A DNA stretch of 64,000 nucleotides from BPGX01 sp037447455 (GTDB lineage: Bacteria > Bacteroidota > Bacteroidia > B-17B0 > Aurantibacillaceae), in assembly GCA_037447455.1 (NCBI GenBank), contig JBBIGQ010000011.1, positions 1-64,000 of the forward strand, given 5' to 3'. The position numbers and the translations under genes were made by a program. A model generated the notes under the pieces. The model did no database searches, was not told the origin of the DNA, and saw nothing but the letters and a program-made list of their open reading frames with translations. Shown one piece after another: positions 9,137 to 16,690 of this stretch; position 1 is the stretch's first letter; every line of letters begins with the position of its first letter.

Positions 9137-9985
9137 TTATTGAATTTGCATTAATTTAATTTCATATAAAAGAGGTGTAAATGGCGGAACGGTTTTATTA
9201 AAACTTCCTCGTTCTCCAAATGCCAGCTGCGAAGGTAGAATAATTTTTGCGGATTGTCCAATCTCTAATTTTTTAATAACATAATTTAACCCTTCTATCA
9301 GTTGCAATGTATCGTCGTATCGTATGCCTAAACTATCTGTATGATCCATGACACGCCCATCTAAAAAATAACCCGTATAAGCCACTGTGGCCTCTCTGAC
9401 CTTCATTCTTTTGACCCAATTAGGTATAGGCAAGGGCTCTATCCAAACAATACCATTATCATCTATTTCATAAACGATCTGATTTTTTTCCAAAAACATC
9501 CGTATCTGTTGCACTTCATCTGCCTGCAATTTTTTATTAAAAGAACTATCCATAATGGACTGGATTCTTTTCCTGATTTTTATGTATGCTCTTAATTCCT
9601 TATTATCTTTCAAAAAATAAGGACATTGCATCGTATTGAAAATATCTATTAATACAACAGATTTCGGCGCCGAAATAAAAAAACTGTCTTGTTCAGAGCA
9701 AAAATAAAACGGATAGAAAAAAGGATGTTGAATAGTATCTTTTAATTGAATAATAAATTTATTCCATCCTTCGTGATGCGAGTTCCAGAATACAGAATCT
9801 TTTTCGTTTAGAAATTCGGCGTCTACCCATAACCAATCACCCTTTTGAAATGGCTTTAGGGTATCATCAAAACTTATTAATTGCCATTTTACACCTTTAT
9901 ACGAATTATGCTTATTTACACTGGGAGTATTGGAACAACTTAAACATAGCAAACACAAATTAATGAAACAGGTATATTTAAACAT
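9137..9985 (-). CDS. FKBP-type peptidyl-prolyl isomerase lipoprotein, diverged paralogue
   Basis: 282 residues with a lipobox LSCS near residue 17. The C-terminal domain retains FKBP features (YTGYFLDGRVMDHTDS, LPSQLAFGERG and PPFTPLLYEIKL). The N-terminal half is similar in layout to the neighbour at 8231 but much diverged. GldI of flavobacterial gliding is also an FKBP-type lipoprotein, but orthology cannot be claimed here. It lies 3 bases upstream of its paralogue and 6 bases downstream of the CBS gene. Confidence 0.8.
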   Translation of the reverse strand: MFKYTCFINLCLLCLSCSNTPSVNKHNSYKGVKWQLISFDDTLKPFQKGDWLWVDAEFLNEKDSVFWNSHHEGWNKFIIQLKDTIQHPFFYPFYFCSEQDSFFISAPKSVVLIDIFNTMQCPYFLKDNKELRAYIKIRKRIQSIMDSSFNKKLQADEVQQIRMFLEKNQIVYEIDDNGIVWIEPLPIPNWVKRMKVREATVAYTGYFLDGRVMDHTDSLGIRYDDTLQLIEGLNYVIKKLEIGQSAKIILPSQLAFGERGSFNKTVPPFTPLLYEIKLMQIQ

Positions 9986-9991
9986 TTGAAA

Positions 9992-10651
9992 TTAAATGTT
10001 CAGAAAATGCCAGAATTCATCCAACCTTCTCTTCAAATCTACTTCGCTTTCAGAAGATTGATATACTGTTTTCACCTGATAATTGTAACGATAAAATGTT
10101 TGCAACAGACGGCTTACATCTTCCACATTTACTTTAATTGTAATCTCTAACCAATCGTGCTCCTGATTTTCTACATACATACTTAAAATTTTAGCGTCAT
10201 TCCCTTCAATAATATTGGCAATCTGTACCGCAGAATAATCTTTGAATGGAACAGACAACACAATGATACCGCCCGTACTTTGCAATGATGTTATACGCGA
10301 TAAATTTTGAATAATACCGCGTGCACTGATGCTGCCCACATACTCATCTTTTTCATTTAAAACCGGCATGACAGTAATGTTATGTTTTGTCATTAAACGA
10401 AACAACTCATATACGTGTTGATGAATATACACAAAAGGGCGTTCAATGTGTAATTTGGATTCTGCAATGGACTCATTGAGTTTATTGTAATCTAAAATAT
10501 CCGCTTCTGAAATAATGCCAAGGTATTGTTTTTTATCTGTAATAGGCAAGTCGGACACTTTAAATTGTGCCATCCAATCCAATGCTTTTTGCAATGTGTC
10601 TTTTGAATGCAGCGGCGGTATATCGTTTGATATAAATTCCTGTACAATCAT
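9992..10651 (-). CDS. CBS-domain-pair protein
   Basis: 219 residues, soluble. Two CBS motifs fill roughly residues 1-120 (first SDLPITD...LGIISEADIL; second ITVMPVLNEKDEYVGSISARGII), a module that binds adenosine nucleotides. The C-terminal part (about 130-210, VLSVPFKDYSAVQIANIIE onward) resembles an ACT-like regulatory fold. No catalytic domain is attached. It heads the operon with two FKBP lipoproteins; why a cytoplasmic nucleotide sensor sits with periplasmic foldases is unclear. Confidence 0.8.
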   Translation of the reverse strand: MIVQEFISNDIPPLHSKDTLQKALDWMAQFKVSDLPITDKKQYLGIISEADILDYNKLNESIAESKLHIERPFVYIHQHVYELFRLMTKHNITVMPVLNEKDEYVGSISARGIIQNLSRITSLQSTGGIIVLSVPFKDYSAVQIANIIEGNDAKILSMYVENQEHDWLEITIKVNVEDVSRLLQTFYRYNYQVKTVYQSSESEVDLKRRLDEFWHFLNI

Positions 10652-10755
10652 CTGGTCTTTTGCGGCAAATTAAAGGAAATTATTTTTGATATTTGCTAAA
10701 CAGAAAATGTTTTAGAAATTATTTGCAATAGATGCGAACACTTCCATAGTCAGTG

Positions 10756-10827
10756 AGCCGTGTAGGGGATTTGAACCCCTGACCTAAGGTTTACGAAACC
10801 TTTGCTCTACCGCTGAGCTAACACGGC
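10756..10827 (-). tRNA. tRNA-Thr (anticodon CGT)
   Basis: The minus strand folds into a full cloverleaf: acceptor GCCGTGT/ACACGGC, D-arm GCTC/GAGC, anticodon stem AAGGT/ACCTT with loop TTCGTAA, and T-arm AGGGG/CCCCT with TTCAAAT. The anticodon CGT reads ACG (threonine). CCA is not encoded. Only one base separates it from the gldB stop codon upstream, so it is either processed from the gldB transcript or has a promoter inside gldB. Confidence 0.95.
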
Positions 10828-10828
10828 A

Positions 10829-11857
10829 TCAGGGTTTATATTTACTCAATTGAAGTATTTTTTGAGTATTTGTTTCGGTAAATAACTGCTGCAAATTTAA
10901 ATCATTTTTTTTCATAAAACTTTCCACAATTTTATATCCTATAAACATGCCTATTCTCGGTGGACATTCTTTGCTAATAGCCGCCGTAAAGGGTCCATCG
11001 TTCAGATACGTAGAAATTATTTTAGGAGAATTATCGTACAATTTATTCTCATCCAGAAAAAATGCCCAAAGATTTTTTTCAAATTTTTTACAGTACGTCA
11101 ATTGTTTTGAGGAATAGGCAAATACCAAGGTGTCGTGTGTGTGTGGTAATAATTTTTTCAGTGCATAAATAATTTTGCCGTAATATATCATGTGTTCTAA
11201 TAAATTGTTGTATTTTTCGGCAGGGAAGTTGGTAAAGAGCCACGCTTTTGCAATATCCACCGGAATATATTCTTTTTGCAACTGCTTAACTCTGTATTGT
11301 GACCATTGCAGCCATTCATATACCGGATGCGCACTACCCAAATACATATCTAAAGATATTCCTATGATGTTACTATGTTCAGGATACACAATCTGGTAGT
11401 TGAACCCGCTTATAAGAGTCAAATAACGTTTAGGTAAATGTTTATCCGGAAAATAATAGTTTATATGTTGGTGCAATTTATAAATCTCTTTTTCAAGCCC
11501 TTGAAGATCTTTTTTAGTAAATAATTTTTTAGTTTCGTTGTAGGTATATCTTATATCTTTATCGTTGACAAACTCCAATAATAAAGCATGTGTGCTGTCT
11601 ATTTCTTTTCTGAAATAGATGATTTCCTTCAGATAGTATTGATAAAAGGGAAAATACTTTTTACTCAAAAGCGAATCTTTTTCCTTTAATGTATTTTTTT
11701 GAACCGAAAAAATATCGTCTTCAAAAGGTTCAATTTTTACCTCTTCTACTTGTATGCTTTCAATTGACTTTTCCTCGTTTGTACAGGAAAAAATAAGCAG
11801 ATGCAACGGAAGAGCCATTCGTAGAAAAAAAATTTTATAGTTAAAAATGTATTTCAT
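10829..11857 (-). CDS. gldB: Gliding motility lipoprotein GldB
   Basis: 342 residues from the ATG at 11857. The open frame extends upstream to 12097, but that extension runs antisense into the divergent gene and would bury the signal sequence. From 11857 the product starts with a lipoprotein signal (LIFSC). Family features include IGISLDMYLGSAHPVYEW, LLEHMIYYGKIIYAL, and near the C-terminus DGPFT and PPRIGMFIGYKIVESFM. GldB is needed for gliding and T9SS function in Flavobacterium johnsoniae, where it is linked to nadE; here nadE is one gene away, which supports the call. No gldC is adjacent. Confidence 0.85.
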   Translation of the reverse strand: MKYIFNYKIFFLRMALPLHLLIFSCTNEEKSIESIQVEEVKIEPFEDDIFSVQKNTLKEKDSLLSKKYFPFYQYYLKEIIYFRKEIDSTHALLLEFVNDKDIRYTYNETKKLFTKKDLQGLEKEIYKLHQHINYYFPDKHLPKRYLTLISGFNYQIVYPEHSNIIGISLDMYLGSAHPVYEWLQWSQYRVKQLQKEYIPVDIAKAWLFTNFPAEKYNNLLEHMIYYGKIIYALKKLLPHTHDTLVFAYSSKQLTYCKKFEKNLWAFFLDENKLYDNSPKIISTYLNDGPFTAAISKECPPRIGMFIGYKIVESFMKKNDLNLQQLFTETNTQKILQLSKYKP

Positions 11858-11864
11858 AAGTTTG
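11857..11864 (+). promoter_or_regulatory. Predicted -7 element in the 31-base gldB/barrel divergent spacer
   Basis: TAAGTTTG matches TAnnTTTG and lies 24 bases before the ATG at 11889. It overlaps the first base of the gldB start codon, so the two divergent genes must have overlapping promoter regions. No clear -33 TTTG is seen. Confidence 0.45.
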
Positions 11865-11888
11865 TGCTCAAAATCAAATTGCAATACT

Positions 11889-12746
11889 ATGAAAAAGTTT
11901 GCTATTACTGTTTTGTTTTTATCTGGTATTACAAGCGTGTGTCTTTCACAAGAAAATGAATTTGATAAAACATTTCGCTTCGGTATTCGCGTCTCACCAC
12001 AACCCACCTGGATAAAATCAAAAGATAAGAATACAACAGGTGGCGGAATGAATTTTGGCTTTGGTTTTGGGCTCATCACAGAATTCAAATTATCCAATAT
12101 CGTCCATTTTTATACAGGCATTGGCGGCGATTTTGAAAACGGCACGGTGAATTATAAAAACGATCCTGCCAATGGTTTTGAAGTTGGTTATGTAACAGAT
12201 AAAGAAGGTAATTTAGTTGAACTAACTAATGGAATGGACACATCTCAAATATACGCTTCTGGGAATGTGGCTTATGGTGGAATTACTACCAGAAAATTTA
12301 AAACTACTTATGTTACTATACCTCTAACCCTTAAAATGATGACACAGGAATACAGCGGTATGAAGTATTTTGCTCAGTTTGGTGCTGACCTTGGTATTCG
12401 AACTAAAATTAAATCGGACGATACGTATTCAAAAGTTACAAAATCTGGAACGTCTACTATTGTTTCAAGTACTAATACAGACGTAGATTTGAAAAAAGAT
12501 GCTTCTGTATTGCCCATTCGCCTTGGTTTGAATGTTGGTTTAGGAACAGAATACCGCATCGCTGGTACGACTTCTTTAATGTTTAGCATTAATTATTTTT
12601 CCTCCTTTACCAATTTGATGCGTGGCACTTCAAAATACCACTTTACAAGTGCACAAATCGATTCTAACGGCAAGTTTCAATTTACATTCTTAAAACAAAA
12701 TCTGATTCAAAATGCACTAAGAATTAACGTAGGGATTTTGTTCTAA
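11889..12746 (+). CDS. Outer membrane beta-barrel protein (PorT-like fold)
   Basis: 285 residues from the ATG at 11889, chosen because it begins a signal peptide (KKFAITVLFLSG..., cleavage near LSQ, residue about 20); an upstream in-frame Met would bury it. The mature part has alternating amphipathic strands and Gly-rich turns (GGGMNFGFGFGL) and ends in a hydrophobic residue (LRINVGILF), as outer-membrane barrels do. It belongs broadly to the PorT-like outer membrane barrel group; the specific role is unknown. It lies between gldB (divergent) and nadE (8 bases downstream). Confidence 0.72.
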   Translation: MKKFAITVLFLSGITSVCLSQENEFDKTFRFGIRVSPQPTWIKSKDKNTTGGGMNFGFGFGLITEFKLSNIVHFYTGIGGDFENGTVNYKNDPANGFEVGYVTDKEGNLVELTNGMDTSQIYASGNVAYGGITTRKFKTTYVTIPLTLKMMTQEYSGMKYFAQFGADLGIRTKIKSDDTYSKVTKSGTSTIVSSTNTDVDLKKDASVLPIRLGLNVGLGTEYRIAGTTSLMFSINYFSSFTNLMRGTSKYHFTSAQIDSNGKFQFTFLKQNLIQNALRINVGILF

Positions 12747-12754
12747 TAACATCT

Positions 12755-13540
12755 ATGTTAAAAAATCCTGAGCAGACCATTCGTTACATCGCGGAGTGGA
12801 TAAAAGATTATGCGGATAACAATAACGTCAAAGGACTTGTTGTAGGAGTGAGTGGAGGAATAGACAGTGCACTAACTTCTACACTTTCCGCCCTTACAGA
12901 ATTATCGGTCATTGTTTTAAATATGCCTATTTTACAGGCATCACCCGAATACCAAAGAAGTCGTGAGCATATTGAGTGGTTAAAATCAAAGTTTCATAAC
13001 GTCTCTTCTTATGAAGTAGATATGTCTTCTGTGCTTTCTGAATATATGCAAGTGCTTCCAAAAGAAATTCAAACCGCACATAATATGGCTAACCTCCGTT
13101 CCAGGTTAAGAATGGTGTGTTTGTATGCTTTTGCAGGACATCATGGCTATCTGGTAGCTGGAACCGGTAATAAAATAGAAGATTTTGGAATAGGATTTTT
13201 CACCAAATATGGCGATGGTGGTGTAGATATTTCACCAATTGCCGACCTGATGAAAAGCGAAGTGTATCAACTGGCCAAACATCTTAATGTTCCGGAAAGC
13301 ATCATTCAGGCAAAGCCCACCGACGGGCTGTTTGAAGGTAGTCCTACCGATGAAGAAAAAATAGGCGCCACTTATGACGAATTAGAATGGGCAATGAAAT
13401 ACCTTGAAAAACCCACCCATCAGCCACTTACCGAACGACAAAAAGAAGTTTTAAAAATCTACCAAACCCGACACCAAAACAATTTACATAAAATGCAAGC
13501 CATCCCAATTTGTAAAATCCCGCAAGATTGGAAAGTATAA
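12755..13540 (+). CDS. nadE: NH3-dependent NAD+ synthetase
   Basis: 261 residues. Amidates nicotinic acid adenine dinucleotide to NAD+ using ATP. The PP-loop motif SGGIDSA is near residues 33-39, and the family pattern GTGNKIEDFGIGFFTKYGDGGVD follows near 130-152. No glutaminase domain is attached, so it is the ammonia-dependent form. It sits next to the barrel gene and close to gldB, an arrangement also known in flavobacteria. Confidence 0.92.
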   Translation: MLKNPEQTIRYIAEWIKDYADNNNVKGLVVGVSGGIDSALTSTLSALTELSVIVLNMPILQASPEYQRSREHIEWLKSKFHNVSSYEVDMSSVLSEYMQVLPKEIQTAHNMANLRSRLRMVCLYAFAGHHGYLVAGTGNKIEDFGIGFFTKYGDGGVDISPIADLMKSEVYQLAKHLNVPESIIQAKPTDGLFEGSPTDEEKIGATYDELEWAMKYLEKPTHQPLTERQKEVLKIYQTRHQNNLHKMQAIPICKIPQDWKV

Positions 13541-13571
13541 CATTTTTGTGATACATTAAATGCTTAATTAT

Positions 13572-13590
13572 TTGTAAGTTCAATTTACAA
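13572..13590 (+). terminator. Possible weak terminator after nadE
   Basis: TTGTAA and TTACAA form a 6-base stem around a 7-base loop, followed by a short T-containing stretch. The stem is AT-only and the T-run poor, so this is tentative. Confidence 0.25.
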
Positions 13591-13752
13591 GTTTTATACT
13601 CTAAAATGCTTGATAATCTTAATTCTTCTATTTATAGAAAGGTGGAAGAGGAATGGTGTAAATATATGCATTTATCCTATTTATTAAAAAGAAATTCCAC
13701 TAAAAACCTGTCAAACTTAAAAGTCGAACATGCATCAAATTAAATCTTTTTA

Positions 13753-13953
13753 CTATTTTTCAATTTTAACTCTAAATAAATAAGTTTTTGGATATTTACT
13801 AATCCAGGAATTTATTGAAATAATTTTGGAAGTATCTACATTATAGTTCCTTTCTAATTCTTTCTTTATTAATCGTAGTCGTTCGTTTTTGTTAAGATAA
13901 GTATTAAACTTAATCTTTAAATTATAACTGTATCTTTTTCTAATTTTTCGCAT
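13753..13953 (-). CDS. Small basic ORF downstream of the RHS remnant (possible 3' part of a frameshifted gene)
   Basis: 66 residues, strongly basic, with no recognised family. It lies in the position where immunity genes often follow RHS effector domains. Its 5' end overlaps, in another frame, the 3' end of the short ORF at 13917-14027 that starts in ATGA overlap with the effector stop. One reading is a single gene of about 90 codons with an N-terminal signal-like sequence split by a frameshift around 13919-13953; another is two small genes. Function unknown. Confidence 0.4.
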   Translation of the reverse strand: MRKIRKRYSYNLKIKFNTYLNKNERLRLIKKELERNYNVDTSKIISINSWISKYPKTYLFRVKIEK

Positions 13954-14027
13954 TCCAGAGTTTTTATTTGTACATTAGACATATTCCAGAAAAACGTAAT
14001 AAGAATAGTATTGATAAAATATCTCAT
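13917..14027 (-). CDS. Short ORF coupled to the RHS effector remnant, signal-like N-terminus
   Basis: 36 codons (begins MRYFINTILITFFWNMS) whose ATG overlaps the TGA of the effector ORF as ATGA (14027-14024). The N-terminus is basic then hydrophobic, like a secretion signal, and the frame stops at 13917 while the neighbouring frame stays open for another 55 codons. The tight overlap suggests translational coupling, as in effector-immunity pairs. It is probably the 5' end of the frameshifted gene described at 13753. Confidence 0.4.
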   Translation of the reverse strand: MRYFINTILITFFWNMSNVQIKTLECEKLEKDTVII

Positions 14028-14987
14028 CTTTGTTTATTTATGATAAGGTGATAAGAATTTTGAATTAAATATGATGTTATTCCGTGATTCCATAACCAAA
14101 CCGATACCTGAAGTGCATACGGATGTATAAATAAATTTGGTACACCTGAAAACCAAAATGCTAATCCTACATGAGTAGAACAAGAACTATAAATAAAACT
14201 ATAAGGAATCAATCCCTTATGTGATAGATAAGTTAATATTGTGCCATACCCTTTTATTACAGTAGTATTAACTCCTTTTAAGAGAATATCCCTTCCATGA
14301 ATAAGATAATCATTTGAGCCACGCACTCCAAAAAGCAATTTTCCATAACGTTTACCTGATGGAATCACACCTGTCTTATTGTCCAATAAATAATCATATT
14401 TTGGAGAATCTCCATGTCCAAAAGAAATAATAGTACTACCATTGATATCTTTTATAGCGGCATGATTTATTAAATCATTTTTTTCAACGTTAACCAACCT
14501 ATCACCTCTTGTACCTATATCCCTCACATTCGCCATGTCGCCAAGTAGATATCCTATCCTCTCCCCTGTGCTCAAATCCTTCCAATTCCACAGCCCTCTC
14601 AATTCTTCTCGTGAAATATTCAACGAACCCACACCGAAACTCATGACAATGTCCGTCTGAAATCCTGTATAAAAAGCTGTCCCATGGAATACAAGGACGA
14701 ACTCGTTACGAGAGCAGCTGTATTAGCAAGTGCTCCGCCTGCTGCTGCTACCTGTCCGCCTATATACCCACTTGCTGCTCCTACTGCCGCCCTGCCACAT
14801 TCCAATGTCTGCTCCCATAGCTATAGGCAATGCCCACCATTGACCAGTTGCAACAGCCAGAATCGAAAAGATAAACTCCCCCACTCGGATCCGTATACTT
14901 CAATGGATTATTGTTCGCATATGCAAAACGATTGTATCCCTGTGTGCTCGTCGCATCCTGCACAAAGTTGTCAGGGCTTAACATCCC
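14024..14987 (-). pseudogene. Truncated, twice-frameshifted C-terminal remnant of an RHS-repeat protein with effector-like domain
   Basis: Recognisable RHS-core sequence (MLSPDNFVQDAT, YNRFAYANNNPLKYTDPSG) begins abruptly near 14987; the large N-terminal repeat region is absent. Reading on requires two frame changes: near 14790 (WNVAG to AAVGAASGYIGGQ) and near 14681 (SSSLYSMG to TAFYTGFQTDIV), each explained by one base missing from a G-run. The last 206 codons (14644-14024) form an intact C-terminal domain (FGVGSLNISREELRGLW, LSTGERIGYLLGD, and YSSCSTHVGLAFWFSGVPN with a candidate Cys/His pair). Such variable C-termini in RHS proteins are often toxins, but the activity is unknown. Without its N-terminus it cannot be exported in the normal way. 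Confidence 0.72.
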
Positions 14988-15143
14988 ATTATTCGTGGTA
15001 ACAAAAACAAAATGAACAACTTGTATGCGAGTTGAAAAATATGTTTCAAATGTCAACTCTGAAAACGAATGCCTTTGTGTATGGTATAACTGAACAACCT
15101 CTATTCTCTTGTTTATTTGAACTACAAACCTTTTCATCATCAA

Positions 15144-15528
15144 AATCTATCACAAAGATAAACAATTTTTTGTAAATAGTTTTATTGTAACAAATGTAAA
15201 ACTTGGAAATAGAATCTACATTTTCAAATAGAAATTTTTTTTGTTAAAAATGTAAGAATATTTATTGAAATATGGGTTTAATTGAGTGAAGTGTAGGCGG
15301 GATAGAGTGAAAGACTCTTTTTACAATAAATAGAGTGATTATTCCCGAAGGAAGGAGTTTATTGGGAGAGTTTTCTGTTAATTATTAAATCAGTTTGTTA
15401 ATAAAATATCTTGACACTTCCACTGGTTTGAAGAGCATTAGGAAATCTGAATCTGCATATTATAATTATTTCAAGATGAAATCAATCACTGCATATATTT
15501 TCCTTACTTTTGTACCCAATCAATTTCT
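15144..15528. other. Intergenic region upstream of mqnE with repeated GAGTGA motif
   Basis: No ORF or RNA gene is evident. GAGTGA(A) occurs at 15284, 15305 and 15333; the first two are 21 bases apart. The first lies in TTGAGTGAA, the reverse complement of TTCACTCAA found twice, also 21 bases apart, upstream of the sigma-factor gene near 37.1 kb. A -7 element lies at 15505. The left part borders the broken end of the RHS remnant. Confidence 0.45.
15505..15512 (+). promoter_or_regulatory. Predicted -7 element for mqnE-pyk-hemL
   Basis: TACTTTTG matches TAnnTTTG, 16 bases before the mqnE ATG. No -33 TTTG is found at the expected distance. Confidence 0.5.
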
Positions 15529-16686
15529 ATGTATTCTACTAAAGAGAAACAGCATATCCAAGATTTAGCCGGTTTAAAAAAAGATATCATCCTGCAACAT
15601 CCTTATTACAAAAAACACACATCGCTCATTAATAAAATTCTTCATCAACAACGATTAAGCTCCGAAGAAGGATTACAACTTTATCACTTTCATGACCTTT
15701 CGCTTTTATCGCTGCTGGCAGATTATGTCAATCTCTGCAAAAATCATAACATCGTTTATTACAACCGAAACATCCACATTGAACCCACCAATCTCTGTGT
15801 CTATTCCTGCTCGTTTTGCTCCTATTCACGACTGATAAAACAAAAAGAAGAAGGATGGCAGTATTCTGTACAAGACATTCTGAATATCCTGAAAAAATAC
15901 GACGAACAACCCATCACAGAAGTGCATATTACCGGCGGTGTTATTCCACAACAAGATTTAAACTTTTACACCGAATTGTTTCAAAAAATCAAAACACACA
16001 GAAATATTCACATCAAAGCACTGACCCCTGTTGAAATACATTACATTTCCAAAAAAGCAAAACTAAGTTACGCCAATACTTTAAAGATTTTAAGCGAGGC
16101 AGGATTAGACAGCATGCCGGGCGGCGGTGCAGAAATTTTTAATAAAACCATACGCGACCAAATAGCCGGCGGTAAATGCTCCACCGAACAGTGGATAGAA
16201 ATTCACAGAACATGGCACCACATGGGAAAAAAATCAAATGCTACCATGTTATACGGACATATAGAAAACTATGAACATCGGATAGAACACCTGCAATTAT
16301 TAAGAGAACTACAAGATGAAACCCAAGGATTTCAGGCCTTTATTCCCCTCAAATTCCGAAACAAAAACAATTCAATGAGTCATATCCCTGAGGCCAGTGT
16401 TACAGAAGATATGAAAAACTATGCCGTCGCACGATTGTTTCTGGATAATTTTCAACACATTAAAGCGTATTGGGCCATGTTAGGCAGACACAATGCACAA
16501 ATGGCCCTGCACTTTGGAGCCAACGACCTGGACGGCACTATTGACGATACCACCAAAATCTATTCGATGGCCGGCAGCGAAGAACAACACCCTTCTATGA
16601 CAAGCGAAGAAATTTGTCAACTCATTCAACAAGCACATAAAATTCCGGTAGAAAGAGATACATTATACCATCTTATTCAAATATAA
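15529..16686 (+). CDS. mqnE: Aminofutalosine synthase
   Basis: 385 residues. A radical SAM enzyme of the futalosine route to menaquinone, joining chorismate-derived 3-enolpyruvyl benzoate to S-adenosylmethionine. The cluster motif is CVYSCSFCSY (CxxxCxxC, near residues 90-99), preceded by IHIEPTN. MqnE-specific stretches are SMPGGGAEIFNK, ATMLYGHIE and TQGFQAFIPLKF; these distinguish it from the paralogue MqnC. It is first of a three-gene run with pyk (4 bases downstream) and hemL. It implies menaquinone-based respiration via the alternative pathway. Confidence 0.9.
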   Translation: MYSTKEKQHIQDLAGLKKDIILQHPYYKKHTSLINKILHQQRLSSEEGLQLYHFHDLSLLSLLADYVNLCKNHNIVYYNRNIHIEPTNLCVYSCSFCSYSRLIKQKEEGWQYSVQDILNILKKYDEQPITEVHITGGVIPQQDLNFYTELFQKIKTHRNIHIKALTPVEIHYISKKAKLSYANTLKILSEAGLDSMPGGGAEIFNKTIRDQIAGGKCSTEQWIEIHRTWHHMGKKSNATMLYGHIENYEHRIEHLQLLRELQDETQGFQAFIPLKFRNKNNSMSHIPEASVTEDMKNYAVARLFLDNFQHIKAYWAMLGRHNAQMALHFGANDLDGTIDDTTKIYSMAGSEEQHPSMTSEEICQLIQQAHKIPVERDTLYHLIQI

Positions 16687-16690
16687 TTTT

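Noticed and set aside
11858..12097. 80-codon N-terminal extension of gldB
   Set aside because: It runs antisense into the divergent barrel gene and would bury the lipoprotein signal that starts at 11857.
14684..15001. Plus-strand ORF rich in Cys and Pro over the RHS remnant
   Set aside because: It is antisense to recognisable RHS-core codons and has no start context or family resemblance.
13753..15143. Complete mobile element around the RHS remnant
   Set aside because: No transposase, terminal repeats or attachment sites seen; only a truncated surface gene.
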